This document shows positions 18,577-27,676 of a stretch of DNA of 64,000 bases, piece by piece. The notes under the pieces are model-generated. The model was not told the origin of the DNA. It saw only the letters and a program-made list of their open reading frames with translations, and did not search any database. Origin of the DNA: Solirubrobacter taibaiensis (lineage in GTDB: Bacteria > Actinomycetota > Thermoleophilia > Solirubrobacterales > Solirubrobacteraceae); contig JAPDDQ010000005.1 in NCBI GenBank assembly GCA_027587225.1, positions 62,001-126,000 of the forward strand, read 5' to 3'. The number at the start of each line of letters is the position of its first letter. Within the stretch, counting starts at the first letter, position 1. A program made the position numbers and the translations under genes.

Positions 18577-19605
18577 CTAACCGAAGAAGACTTCAGCGGT
18601 CTCGTACAGCTCCGAGTCCACGAGCTTGGGCTCGGCGAGGGCCTCGGCGAGCGGCACGAGCTCGATGCTGGTGCCGCGCAGCGCGGTCATCTTGCCGTAA
18701 TTGCCCTCGGTGATCGCGTCCACGGCCTTCACGCCGAAGCGGCTGCCGAGCACGCGGTCGAACGCGAGCGGGGTGCCGCCGCGCTGGATGTGGCCGAGGA
18801 TCGTGGTCCGGGACTCGAAGCCCGTCTTCTCCTCGATCTGGCGCTCGAGCATCATGCCGATGCCACCGAGGCGGACGTGACCGAACGCGTCCTTGGTCTC
18901 GTACGCGGTGAGCAGGCCGCCGTCCTTGGGCGTGGCGCCCTCGGCGACGACGACGATCGAGAACGTCGCGCCCCGCGCGTGGCGGCGCTTGAGGTGGTCG
19001 ACGACCTCGTCGATGTCGAACGGGCGCTCCGGGATCAGGATCACGTCGGCGCCGCCGGCCATGCCGGAGTACACGGCGAGCCAGCCGGCGTGACGGCCCA
19101 TGACCTCGCACACCAGCACGCGGTTGTGGGACTCCGCGGTGGTGTGGAGGCGGTCGATCGCGTCCGTGGCGATCTGCACAGCGGTCTGGAAGCCGAACGT
19201 GAAGTCCGTCGCCGCCAGGTCGTTGTCGATCGTCTTCGGGACGCCGACGACGGGGATGCCGTCCTCGTGCAGCTTGCCCGCGACGCCGAGGGTGTCCTCG
19301 CCGCCGATCGGGATCAACGCGTCCAGGCCCTGGGCCTTCATCGACGCCTTGACCTTGTTCAGGCCGTCCTCGACCTTGTACACGTTGGTGCGGGACGACC
19401 CGAGGATCGTCCCGCCGCGGTGCAGGATGCCGCGCGTGCTGTCAAGCGTGAGCTCGACGCCCTCGTTGTTGATGACGCCGGCCCAGCCGTGCCGGAAGCC
19501 GAAGAACTCGTGCCCGTGGGCGTCGATGCCCTTCCGCACGACCGCCCGGATCACCGCATTCAGTCCGGGGCAGTCGCCGCCCCCGGTGAGCACTCCAATT
19601 CGCAT
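18577..19605 (-). CDS. pfkA: 6-phosphofructokinase, actinobacterial group III type
   Basis: 342 residues. Motifs in order: LTGGGDCPGLNAVIR at the N-terminus, PIGGEDTLG near residue 103, the substrate loop PKTIDNDL near 124, and EVMGRHAGW near 164. The GGEDT sequence places it with the mixed ATP/PPi lineage of actinobacterial enzymes rather than E. coli PfkA (GGDGS). I expect ATP-dependent fructose-6-phosphate phosphorylation, but phosphoryl donor choice depends on a few residues and should be assayed. The gene lies 10 bp after the MMPL gene and just before the MFS gene, all on the minus strand, so co-transcription is likely though functionally unexplained. Confidence 0.92.
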   Translation of the reverse strand: MRIGVLTGGGDCPGLNAVIRAVVRKGIDAHGHEFFGFRHGWAGVINNEGVELTLDSTRGILHRGGTILGSSRTNVYKVEDGLNKVKASMKAQGLDALIPIGGEDTLGVAGKLHEDGIPVVGVPKTIDNDLAATDFTFGFQTAVQIATDAIDRLHTTAESHNRVLVCEVMGRHAGWLAVYSGMAGGADVILIPERPFDIDEVVDHLKRRHARGATFSIVVVAEGATPKDGGLLTAYETKDAFGHVRLGGIGMMLERQIEEKTGFESRTTILGHIQRGGTPLAFDRVLGSRFGVKAVDAITEGNYGKMTALRGTSIELVPLAEALAEPKLVDSELYETAEVFFG

Positions 19606-19615
19606 GGCCCCCAGG

Positions 19616-21799
19616 TTAGGCGTGCACCGGCTCCGGGGTCGGCTCGTGGTCCCATTTCGGCAACCAGCCGAGGCGCTTCGGGAGGTACCAGTTGCGTTCG
19701 CCGAGCAGTTTCATGGCCGCCGGGAGCAGGACCGCGCGCACGAGCGTGGCGTCGAGCAGGATGGCCACGGCCAGGCCGACACCCATCTGCTTGAACTCGA
19801 TCATGCTCAAGGTCGCGAAGATCGCGAACACGGCGACCATCACCATCGCCGCGCTCGTGACGACGCCGGCCGTGGCCTTGATGCCGTGCGAGATGGCGTC
19901 CTCGGTGGACTCGCCGCGGTCGAACGCCTCGCGGATGCGGCTGAGGATGAACACGTGGTAGTCCATCGAGAGGCCGAACAGGATCACGAACATGAACAGC
20001 GGCAGCCACGACGTGATGCCGCCGACCGACTCGAAGTTCAGGACGCCTTCGAGGTGGCCGTCCTGGAAGATCCACGTCACGACGCCGTAGGCGGCGCCGA
20101 CTGACAGCAGGTTCAGGATGATCGCCTTGAGCGGGATCACGATGCTGCGGAACGTCACGAGCAGCAGCAGGAACGCCAGGCCGAGCACGAACGCGAACAC
20201 GAACGGCAGGCGCGAGTTCATGCGGTCGTTGAAGTCCTTCGACCCCGCGGTCATGCCGGTCACGTTGGCCGTGGTGCCGGGGACCCGGTCGATCGTCGCC
20301 GGGATGGTCTTGTCACGCAGGGTCGCGAGCGCGGCTTCGGACGTGTCGTCGGTGCCGTTGCCCGGGAGCGGGATGCTGACGATCGCCACTTCCTTGCTGG
20401 GCGAGACGATCGTGTTGACCGGGCCGGAGGCGCTGGCGGTCAGCGCCTCGATGCCCTTCGTCACGTCGGGCGTGGTGACGTCGTCGGCCTCGACCACGAT
20501 CACCGCGGGCAGCGGGCCGCCGGGGAACTCGCCCTGGATGCGCTCATAGGTCTGCATGACCGGCAGGTCGTGCGGGAGGCCCGCGACGCCCGGGTTGATC
20601 AGGCGCATGTCGAGCGCGGGGTACGCGAGCGCGAGCAGCAGGCCCGTCGACAGCACGACGGCCAGGACGGGACGCCTGAGCGCGCGGTCGATCACGAAGG
20701 CCCACGCGCGCGACTCACCGTGGTTGCGGTGGCGCAGGCGGCTGATGTACGGCACGCGGCCCTTCTCGACGTTGTCGCCGAGCTTGGACAGGACCGCCGG
20801 CAGGACGGTGACGCTGCCGATCATCGCCACGGCGACGACGAGCATCGTGCCGATGGCGAAGCTGGTGAACACGGCGTTACCGGCGATGAACATGCCGGCC
20901 ATGGCGATCAGCACCGTGAGGCCGGAGACCAGCACCGCCTTGCCGGACGTGGCCGCGGCGAACTCGAGCGCGGCTTCGGATGAGCGGCCGGCGTCCCGCT
21001 CCTCCATCTTGCGTCGCAGGTAGAACATCGAGTAGTCGACGCCGACCGCGAGCCCGATCAGCAGGATCACGGATGCGGCGGACTCCTCCATCGGCACGAT
21101 CTGGCTGATCGGCCCGACGAGGCCGAGCGTGCCGATCACGGCCGTGATGCCGAGCAGCAGTGGCACGCCCGCGGCGACGAGCGCGCCGAAGGCGAAGACG
21201 AGGATGAGGAGCGTGATGGGGAGGGAGAGGAACTCCGCGCGCTTGAAGTCGTCGTCGAGGCTTGCGCTGAGCGCCTTGTCCGCGGAGGCGTCACCGAACT
21301 GCTCGATCCGCAGGTCGGGGTGCTGCTTCTGGACCGCCGCGGTGGCGGCCAGCGTCGCGTCGACCCGTTCGTCGGTGAGCTCACCGTCGCCGGGGATGCT
21401 GAACGTGACGAGCGCCGCGTCTTGGTCCTTGGAGATCTGGCCCTCGTTGCCATCGGCGAACGGGGACTGGATCTCGGACGTGTGCGGCGTCTTCTCGAGC
21501 TTGGCGACGACGGCGTCGACGCCTTCTCTGAACTGCGGATCGGCCGTGGTGAGCCTTCCACCGCGCGCGGTGATCAGGATCTGTTCGTCGGCCTTGTCGG
21601 GGAAGTCCGCGTTGGCGATCGCCTTGTCGGCTGTGGCCGACGAGCCGTTGCCGGAGTCCTCCGGCTCGAGCGAGTTCGTCCCGATCGCTCCGCCGAGCAC
21701 GAACGCGATGACGACGAACGCCAGCCATCCGAAGATGGCGGTCTTCCGGTGCCGCGCGCTCCAGTGTCCGGCGCGCGCGGCGAGGTTCCTCTTAGGCAT
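19616..21799 (-). CDS. MMPL/RND family membrane transporter
   Basis: 727 residues with about twelve membrane helices arranged as 1+5 twice, and two large extracellular loops (about 45-180 and 385-520). The signature region LIGLAVGVDYSMFYLRR near residue 245 carries the Asp-Tyr pair of the proton relay of MmpL proteins, with the C-terminal counterpart FGLSMDYHVFILSRIREA near 605. Family members export lipids or drugs using the proton gradient. The substrate is unknown. Confidence 0.9.
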   Translation of the reverse strand: MPKRNLAARAGHWSARHRKTAIFGWLAFVVIAFVLGGAIGTNSLEPEDSGNGSSATADKAIANADFPDKADEQILITARGGRLTTADPQFREGVDAVVAKLEKTPHTSEIQSPFADGNEGQISKDQDAALVTFSIPGDGELTDERVDATLAATAAVQKQHPDLRIEQFGDASADKALSASLDDDFKRAEFLSLPITLLILVFAFGALVAAGVPLLLGITAVIGTLGLVGPISQIVPMEESAASVILLIGLAVGVDYSMFYLRRKMEERDAGRSSEAALEFAAATSGKAVLVSGLTVLIAMAGMFIAGNAVFTSFAIGTMLVVAVAMIGSVTVLPAVLSKLGDNVEKGRVPYISRLRHRNHGESRAWAFVIDRALRRPVLAVVLSTGLLLALAYPALDMRLINPGVAGLPHDLPVMQTYERIQGEFPGGPLPAVIVVEADDVTTPDVTKGIEALTASASGPVNTIVSPSKEVAIVSIPLPGNGTDDTSEAALATLRDKTIPATIDRVPGTTANVTGMTAGSKDFNDRMNSRLPFVFAFVLGLAFLLLLVTFRSIVIPLKAIILNLLSVGAAYGVVTWIFQDGHLEGVLNFESVGGITSWLPLFMFVILFGLSMDYHVFILSRIREAFDRGESTEDAISHGIKATAGVVTSAAMVMVAVFAIFATLSMIEFKQMGVGLAVAILLDATLVRAVLLPAAMKLLGERNWYLPKRLGWLPKWDHEPTPEPVHA

Positions 21800-21905
21800 G
21801 CGCGGAGCGTCCCGTGGATGGGGCCGGACTTCACTCGCGCATACCGGCCTATCGAGCTACAGCACCCCACCGACTGTCAGGTGGGGAAAGCCATAGTTCC
21901 CCTGC

Positions 21906-21971
21906 TCAGAGAACGAAAATGAGCAGCAGGATGATGATGATGACGAGGAGCGTGCCTATGCCGATGTACAT
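21906..21971 (-). CDS. Tiny single-helix hydrophobic protein
   Basis: A 21-codon frame, ATG to TGA, encoding a start MYIGIGTLL followed by an almost pure Ile/Leu/Val run. It reads as one complete transmembrane helix. It lies between the RTX gene and the MMPL gene, all on the minus strand. A G-rich stretch (GGGGGGTAGGG) lies 10-20 bp upstream and may serve as the ribosome site. Similar short MxIGxGTLL hydrophobic proteins occur in other bacteria to my recollection. Function is unknown; it could be a regulatory membrane peptide or a chance frame. Confidence 0.45.
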   Translation of the reverse strand: MYIGIGTLLVIIIILLLIFVL

Positions 21972-22001
21972 GGAATAGGCCCTACCCCCCGGCATCGCGG
22001 A

Positions 22002-22709
22002 TTACGCCGCGGGGGCGACATCCTCACGCGGATCCACGCTTTCGCGCTCATTTTCGCCCTTCTTCGCGCGTCGTGCACGGTTGACGACCTCGCACTCGGC
22101 CGGGTTCGAGAGCACGTCCTTGAAGTCGATGTAGGCCGTGTCGATCCCCGGCCCGCAGTCGATCACGTCGGCCTCGCCGTCCCGCGTGCGGAACGTGTCG
22201 TTGCCTTCGCCGCCGTGCAGCACGTCGCCCTGCGTGTCGTTACGGCCGTGCACGTCCGCGCGCGCGAGCGCCCACAACTGGTCGTCGCCGGCCTCGCCCC
22301 ACGTCTCGTCCTGCCCGCGACCCGCGTAGATCGTGTCGTTGCCGGCGCCGCCCCACTGCTTGTCGTTGCCGTGGCCGCCGCCCATCAGGTCGTTGCCGTC
22401 CTCGCCCCAGTTCTGGTCGGTGCCGTCGCCGCCCCAGACCCGGTCGTCGCCGAGCCCGCCGAACAGCCGGTCAGCACCCTTCCCGCCCCAGATCCGGTCG
22501 AACCCGTCGCCGCCCGTGACCGTGTCCGGCCCGCTGCGCGCGCCGATTCGATCATCCCCAGCCGCGCCGTCGATCACGTCCGCCTGCCCGGTCCCGCGCA
22601 TCCGGTCGTTCCCCGGCGTTCCGGGGATCTGCGCCGCCTGCGCGGTCCCGCCGATCGCAAGCGCCACCAACGCCGTTCCCACGACGCTCCCCGCCATTAC
22701 CCTGAACAT
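22002..22709 (-). CDS. Secreted RTX-repeat (hemolysin-type calcium-binding) protein
   Basis: 235 residues from the ATG at 22709, which has GGAGG 7 bp upstream; an earlier in-frame ATG at 22730 lacks one. A signal peptide (about 1-26, ending TAQA) precedes a run of glycine/aspartate nonapeptides of the GGxGxDxxx type from about residues 30 to 150, some degenerate with W (WGGDGTDQN, WGEDGND). These form calcium-binding parallel beta-rolls. A C-terminal DCGPGIDTAYID segment and a charged tail follow. The protein is small and has no enzyme domain, so it is probably a surface or matrix protein. Confidence 0.85.
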   Translation of the reverse strand: MFRVMAGSVVGTALVALAIGGTAQAAQIPGTPGNDRMRGTGQADVIDGAAGDDRIGARSGPDTVTGGDGFDRIWGGKGADRLFGGLGDDRVWGGDGTDQNWGEDGNDLMGGGHGNDKQWGGAGNDTIYAGRGQDETWGEAGDDQLWALARADVHGRNDTQGDVLHGGEGNDTFRTRDGEADVIDCGPGIDTAYIDFKDVLSNPAECEVVNRARRAKKGENERESVDPREDVAPAA

Positions 22710-22814
22710 TGCCCTACCTCCGGGCTCCATCGGTTGACACCCCGTGGAACACCCGCCGGGACCGCCAAGTTGCGCCCCGACGGAATCCGCGGAACGAGCC
22801 TGGCGGTGGGGCGC

Positions 22815-22820
22815 TACTAT
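22815..22820 (+). promoter_or_regulatory. Possible -10 element of the tRNA-Asp promoter
   Basis: TACTAT lies 14 bp upstream of the mature tRNA 5' end, a suitable -10 position in otherwise GC-rich DNA. I see no clear -35 box. Confidence 0.35.
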
Positions 22821-22834
22821 CTCCTCCGCGCCAA

Positions 22835-22908
<74 letters not shown>

Positions 22909-22917
22909 TCGCAACTT

Positions 22918-22943
22918 GAAAGCCTCGCAACTGCGAGGCTTTC
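22918..22943 (+). terminator. Intrinsic terminator after tRNA-Asp
   Basis: GAAAGCCTCGC and GCGAGGCTTTC form a perfect 11-bp stem with a 4-nt loop, 9 bp after the tRNA. The descending arm ends in TTT, giving a short U-tract. Confidence 0.75.
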
Positions 22944-22961
22944 GTCGTTCTGGGCGCGCGC

Positions 22962-23828
22962 ATGGAATCCAAGGCCCTCGGAGTGCTCGCGGTCTGCGGG
23001 TTGGTGGTCGCGTTCTCGCTGAGCTCGACCCTCGTGAAGCGGGCGGAGAGTCCCGGCGTGCTGGTGGCGTTTTGGCGGATGCTCGCGGTGAGCGTGGTGT
23101 GGAACGTGCTGCTGTGGAGCAGCGGTCGGCGGGTGACGGTGGCGGACGTGCGGCAGGTGTGGGTGCCCGGGGTGTTCTTCGGGCTGAACCTGGCGGTGTT
23201 CTTTGCCGGGGCGACGCACAACAGCGTGGCCAATGCGGCGTTGATCGGGTCGCTGGCGCCGTTTCTGATCGTGCCGCTCGGGGCGTGGTGGTTCAGGGAG
23301 TACATCGAGCCGTGGGCGCTCGGGTTCGCGGTGGTGGCGTTCGGGGGTGTCGCGCTGGTGTTGTTCAGCGCGCCGGCGAACGGCGACGCGACGGTCGAGG
23401 GGAACGTGTTCGGGTTCGTGGCGATGCTGCTGCTGGTCGCGTACGTGACGTCGACGAAGTACTTCCGGCAGGGCATGGACGTGACGACGTTCATGGCGAC
23501 GATCTGCCCGATCGCGGCGGTGGCGGTGTTGCCGATCGCGCTCGCGCACGGGGACGTGTTCGGGCTGAGCGCGACGGGCTGGACGTTCACGTTGATCCTC
23601 ACGCTCACCAGCGGGGTCGCGGCTCAGGGCCTCCTGGTGTTCGCGCAGAAGACGATTCAGATCGGCACCATCTCGATCTCGCAGGAGGCGCAGCCCGCGC
23701 TGGCCGTGGTGTGGTCGTTCCTGATGCTGGGCGAGGTGGTGAACGGGCGGCAGGTGCTGGGCATCGCCGTCGTGGTCAGCGGGTTGCTTGCGTTCGTGGC
23801 GGTGCATCAACGCGGTCGCGTTGCGTGA
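22962..23828 (+). CDS. EamA/DMT family transporter
   Basis: 288 residues with about ten helices in two EamA repeats (about 5-140 and 155-285), the drug/metabolite transporter fold. The second repeat includes ISIAQEA-like ISISQEAQPALAVVWSFLMLGE. There is no clear ribosome site before the ATG, which lies 18 bp after the tRNA terminator. The 3' end overlaps the convergent AfsR-like gene by 53 bp. The substrate is unknown. Confidence 0.85.
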   Translation: MESKALGVLAVCGLVVAFSLSSTLVKRAESPGVLVAFWRMLAVSVVWNVLLWSSGRRVTVADVRQVWVPGVFFGLNLAVFFAGATHNSVANAALIGSLAPFLIVPLGAWWFREYIEPWALGFAVVAFGGVALVLFSAPANGDATVEGNVFGFVAMLLLVAYVTSTKYFRQGMDVTTFMATICPIAAVAVLPIALAHGDVFGLSATGWTFTLILTLTSGVAAQGLLVFAQKTIQIGTISISQEAQPALAVVWSFLMLGEVVNGRQVLGIAVVVSGLLAFVAVHQRGRVA

Positions 23829-26625
23829 TGAAATGCGACGCGGCCGGCATGCGCTCGTCGGCCTCCTGCGTTCGGCCGAGGGCGTCGAGGGCGAACACCT
23901 CGACCGGAGCGTCACCGGCGCGGCGGGCCTGCTCGAGGAGCGCCACGAGTCGTGGCTTGTCGGCGTTCAACGCGGCCAGCAGAACTTCGCCGAGCGCGGC
24001 CTGCTCGCCACCGCCGGCCTCGCGGTGCCAGGCGACCGCCGCATCCAGGGTCGGTCTCGCGTCCCGCCCCAAAGCACGCAGCACGCGCCCGAGATGCACG
24101 CGCGCGAGGGCTGCGAGCCGGACGTCGCCGGTGGCCTCGGCCTTCTCGATCGCCAGCTCCAACGTCGCGGCACCGGTCTCGTAGTCGCCGGCCTGGCACT
24201 GCGCTCGGCCGAGGCTGGAGAGCTGGTAGGCCTCGGTCTGCAGGTAGCCCCTTCGGCCGGAGGCTTCGGCGGCGCGTCCAATATGCCGGACGGCGTCGTC
24301 GAAGCGGTGCTCCACCCGGGCGAGCTCGCCGAGCATCGCGTCGCGGCGGACGTGCAGCCACGGATCGTCGACGGTCTGCAGCCAGTGCTCCACGGCGTCG
24401 CGGGCGGTGGCGGCACGTTCGCGGTCACCGGCGGAGATCGCGGCGCGGGTGGCGAACAGCGCGTTCGCGGCCTGGTCCCACGGGTCCTGGAGGCGCGAAG
24501 CGGCGCGAGCGGTCAGCTCCAGCGCCTGCTCCCACGCCCCGTCGTGCGAGACGACGTAGGCGAGGTAGTAGTCACAGCGCGCGTCGTCGGGGGCGAGTTC
24601 GGAGGCGGCGGCGATGTGCTCGCGCGCGAGTTCCAGCTGCCCGGTCGACGCCTCCATCCATGATGCGAGCAAGAGCGCGTTGGCCCGGTCGGCGGCCGGC
24701 GCGTCGTCAGCGGCGGCGAGCGCGGTCAGGATGCGTTGGGCCCCGCGCGTGTCACCGAGGACGATCCAGGCCCAGCCGAACCCGTTGACGATCCGCAGCG
24801 CGTCGCTCGACGCCAGGGCGGCGTCGATGTTCGCGCGCTCGGTCCGGGCGAACGCGAGGTACTCGGCCTGATCAGCGCTGCGCACGCCCGCGGTGGAGCT
24901 GTCGGCCGCGGCGGCGAACCAGGCGGCGTGCGCGGCGAGTGCGCGCTGGGTCAGCCCGGCTTCGGCCATCGCGTCCAGCGCGAACGCGCGGATGCTGTCG
25001 AGCAGCCGGTAGCGCTCGCCGTCGTCGACGATGAGCAGCGAGCGGCTCGCGAGCCGGCCGACCACGTCGATCGCGGCTGACGCGGGCACGTCGAGCGCGG
25101 CGAGCACGGACTCGACGGCCGGGAGCGGCGCGCCGCCGGCGAACGTGGCCAGCGCCCAGAGCCCGCGCTTGTCGTCAGGGAAGAGCAGCTCGTAGCTCCA
25201 CCCGATCGTGGCCTTCAGCGCCCGGCGCCGCTCCGGCCGGCGGCTCGTGGGGTCGCTCAGCACGGTGAAGCGATCGTCGAGGCGACGGCTGATCTCCCCG
25301 ATCGACAGCGTCTTTGTGCGCGCCGCCGCGAGCTCGATCGCCAATGGCAGACCGTCGAGTGAGCGGCACAGCTCGCGCACCGCCTCGGGCTGGTCCGCGC
25401 GCCGGGTCGTTGCGCGCTGCGTGAAGAGCTCGACGGCGTCGGAAATCGCCAGCGGGGAAAGCTCGAACACGGCCTCGCCGTCGACGTCGAGCGGCACCTG
25501 GCTGGTGCACAGGATCCGCAGCCCGGGGGCGGCGTCGAGGGCACGCTCGACGAGGACCGCCGCGGCGTCGGCGACGTGCTCGCAGTTGTCGAGGATGACC
25601 ACGCCGACGCTCTTGAGCCGCTCGAGCAGCGCGGGCTCGCCGCCCGTGACGTCGAGGGCGGCGATCACCGCGTCGAGGACATCGTCGGCGGTCGTCGCGG
25701 TTTCGAGCCGCACCAGCCAGACGCCGCCGGGCAGCGTCCGGCCGGTCGCGATGGCAAGCGCGGTCTTCCCGATCCCGCCCGGTCCCACGATCTCCACCAG
25801 CCGCCGCTGCTCCAGCAGCTCGCGCACCGCGGCGATCTCCGCCTCCCGCCCGACGAGCTCCGCCGCCAGCGACGGCAGGTTCCCGGCGGGCGGGTCCAAG
25901 GCCGGTTCGTGGTCGAGGACCGCTCGCTCCAGCTGTTGCAGCGCGGGGCCGGGCGCGAGGCCGAGATCGTCCGCGAGTCGGGCGCGCACGCGCTGGTAGG
26001 TCGCGAGGGCGTCGGCTTGGCGGCCCGTCCGGTAGAGCGCGGTGATCAGCAGCTCCCACAGGCCTTCGCGGTAGGGATACGCCGCCACCGCGGATTCCAG
26101 CTCGCCCACAACGGCGTCGCCGAGCCGCAGGCGCGCCGCGAGCTGCGTCTCGGTGAGCGCCATCCGCGCCTCCTCGAGCCGCGCGCGATACGGCTGGGCC
26201 CATTCGCCGGCCGCGGGCAAGAGGTCTCCGCGGAACCGGGCCAGGGCTGCGCTGCTCAGCTCGGCGGCGCCGCGGGCGTCACCGGCGCTCAGGCGCTCCG
26301 CGGCACCGGCGGCATCGCTCAGCACCGAGAGCGCGTCGACTTCAGCCGGGTCGACGGCCAGCGTGTAGCCGGCCTCGCCGGTGGCGATCAGCGCCGGGTC
26401 GCCGAGCCCGCGCCGGAGCCGGGCGACCTTCGACTGCAGCGTGTTGCGCTGGGTGTTGACCGCGTCCTCGGCCCACACCTCCTCGACGATCCGGTCGGTG
26501 CGCACGAGCACTCCGGCCTCCAGCGCGAGGCGCACCAGCAGTTCGGCGGTCTTGCCGCCGGGCACGGCCACCCGTCGGCCGTCGCGCGTGACCTCGACGG
26601 CGCCCAGCACCGAGATCTGGAGCAC
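23776..26625 (-). CDS. AfsR/SARP-like regulator with BTAD, NTPase and TPR domains
   Basis: 949 residues. Domain order: OmpR-type winged helix (about 1-90, with RTDRIVEEVWAEDAVNTQRN), BTAD helical domain (about 95-245), an NB-ARC-like STAND NTPase (about 255-500, Walker A GPGGIGKTALA near 286, Walker B VVILDNCEH near 345), and a C-terminal TPR region to residue 930. STAND regulators of this type switch on ATP binding. The GTG at 26625 is directly preceded by a heptamer repeat at 26639-26656, in the arrangement SARP proteins bind. It diverges from a small operon encoding DUF4386 and MFS proteins, the plausible targets. Confidence 0.92.
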   Translation of the reverse strand: MLQISVLGAVEVTRDGRRVAVPGGKTAELLVRLALEAGVLVRTDRIVEEVWAEDAVNTQRNTLQSKVARLRRGLGDPALIATGEAGYTLAVDPAEVDALSVLSDAAGAAERLSAGDARGAAELSSAALARFRGDLLPAAGEWAQPYRARLEEARMALTETQLAARLRLGDAVVGELESAVAAYPYREGLWELLITALYRTGRQADALATYQRVRARLADDLGLAPGPALQQLERAVLDHEPALDPPAGNLPSLAAELVGREAEIAAVRELLEQRRLVEIVGPGGIGKTALAIATGRTLPGGVWLVRLETATTADDVLDAVIAALDVTGGEPALLERLKSVGVVILDNCEHVADAAAVLVERALDAAPGLRILCTSQVPLDVDGEAVFELSPLAISDAVELFTQRATTRRADQPEAVRELCRSLDGLPLAIELAAARTKTLSIGEISRRLDDRFTVLSDPTSRRPERRRALKATIGWSYELLFPDDKRGLWALATFAGGAPLPAVESVLAALDVPASAAIDVVGRLASRSLLIVDDGERYRLLDSIRAFALDAMAEAGLTQRALAAHAAWFAAAADSSTAGVRSADQAEYLAFARTERANIDAALASSDALRIVNGFGWAWIVLGDTRGAQRILTALAAADDAPAADRANALLLASWMEASTGQLELAREHIAAASELAPDDARCDYYLAYVVSHDGAWEQALELTARAASRLQDPWDQAANALFATRAAISAGDRERAATARDAVEHWLQTVDDPWLHVRRDAMLGELARVEHRFDDAVRHIGRAAEASGRRGYLQTEAYQLSSLGRAQCQAGDYETGAATLELAIEKAEATGDVRLAALARVHLGRVLRALGRDARPTLDAAVAWHREAGGGEQAALGEVLLAALNADKPRLVALLEQARRAGDAPVEVFALDALGRTQEADERMPAASHFITQRDRVDAPPRTQATR

Positions 26626-26638
26626 GACCGAACTCTAC

Positions 26639-26656
26639 GTGTCAGCCAAGTGTCAG
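26639..26656. repeat. Heptamer direct repeat, SARP-type site candidate
   Basis: GTGTCAG occurs twice with a 4-bp gap, an 11-bp period (one helical turn). It sits in the 53-bp gap between the AfsR-like gene and the divergent operon. SARP/AfsR proteins are known to bind heptamer direct repeats with 11-bp spacing; use by this protein is inferred. Confidence 0.5.
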
Positions 26657-26678
26657 CGCGGATCTCGACGCTCGCCGC

Positions 26679-26996
26679 GTGTCGCAGCTCATCCATCAAC
26701 TCGTGGTCGGCGATGCCGCGGCGACCGCGGCGATCGTCGAAGCCTCGCTGACGAGCGAGGATCCGATGATCCTCGTCGCGGCGGCGCTGTTCGCCGCCGA
26801 TGGCGACGCGCTCATGGCCCGCGCCGCGGGTCTCGCGGCCACGACCCGGGACCGACAGCTCGTCGCGATCGCCGCCGCGCACCGGCGCGGCGAGCGTGAC
26901 CTGGTCGACGCCCTCGCGCGCGACCACCTCGTCGACCACCCCGACAACGTCCTCGTCGCCTGGATCGCCGGCGCGAGCCACCAGGAGCCCTCATGA
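26679..26996 (+). CDS. Hypothetical small helical protein
   Basis: 105 residues, predicted mainly helical and alanine-rich, with no signal peptide. The spacing of LVVGDAAATAAIV, FAADGDALMARAAG and HRRGERDLVDALAR suggests short TPR-like helix pairs. The GTG start has no obvious ribosome site. It overlaps the DUF4386 gene by 4 bp (ATGA), which supports a real coding region. Function unknown. Confidence 0.6.
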   Translation: MSQLIHQLVVGDAAATAAIVEASLTSEDPMILVAAALFAADGDALMARAAGLAATTRDRQLVAIAAAHRRGERDLVDALARDHLVDHPDNVLVAWIAGASHQEPS

Positions 26997-27676
26997 ATCC
27001 CAAGCTCACCGCAGTCCTGCTGATCGTCGCCGCCGTGGGAGCCAACCTCGGCTTCACGGCGCTCGGCACGATCTTCAACTACCCCGACGTGCTCAAGGAG
27101 CCGGCGGGTGAAGTGCTCGCGGACTTCCGCGACAACGAAGGTGCCGTCCGCGCCTGGTTCACCGTCCTGGCGCTGTCCGCCGCGTTGTTCGCCCCGATCG
27201 CGATCGGCGTGCGGCGGTTCTCGGCGGCGCGGGCGATGCGAATCGCGCTGCCGGTCGGGATCGCGGCTGCCGTCGTGCAGGTCATCGGCCTCTCACGCTG
27301 GCCGCTGCTCGTGCCCGGCTACGCCGCCGACGCCGCGAGCAGCGACCCCGTCGTCGCGGCCGCCGCGCGCGACTCGTTCACGACCGCGAGCGACATCCTC
27401 GGCACGGCGATCGGCGAGACCTGCGGCTACGTCCTCACGGCCGCCTGGACGGTGCTGGTGATCGTCGCGCTCGGGCGGGAGTACGCCGGGCGCTGGTTCC
27501 AGGTGCTCGGCGGCGTGTCCGCGGTGCTCGTGTTCGTCGGTGTGTTCTCACCGCTCGAGCTGCCGGTGATCGACACGGCGAACTTCTTCGGCTACGTGCT
27601 GTGGAGCGTGTGGCTGCTGGCGTTCGCGGCCGTGATCCTCGTGCGGGAGCGCCGGAGCACACGGAGCGCGTCGTGA
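26993..27676 (+). CDS. DUF4386-like membrane protein
   Basis: 227 residues with about six transmembrane helices and the layout of DUF4386 proteins: an N-terminal helix with LGFTALGTIFNYPDVL, a long first loop, and an ETCGYVLTAAWTVLV helix in the middle. Function is unknown. It is coupled by 4-bp overlaps to the hypothetical gene before it and the MFS gene after it, so the three form one transcript divergent from the AfsR-like regulator. Confidence 0.75.
   Translation: MNPKLTAVLLIVAAVGANLGFTALGTIFNYPDVLKEPAGEVLADFRDNEGAVRAWFTVLALSAALFAPIAIGVRRFSAARAMRIALPVGIAAAVVQVIGLSRWPLLVPGYAADAASSDPVVAAAARDSFTTASDILGTAIGETCGYVLTAAWTVLVIVALGREYAGRWFQVLGGVSAVLVFVGVFSPLELPVIDTANFFGYVLWSVWLLAFAAVILVRERRSTRSAS

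Noticed and set aside
18577-19605. PPi-dependent phosphofructokinase
   Set aside because: The GGEDT motif also occurs in ATP-using actinobacterial PfkA, so PPi use cannot be claimed.
22320-22560. DNA repeat array resembling CRISPR
   Set aside because: The periodicity is 27 bp of RTX nonapeptide codons; repeats are degenerate and there are no spacers.
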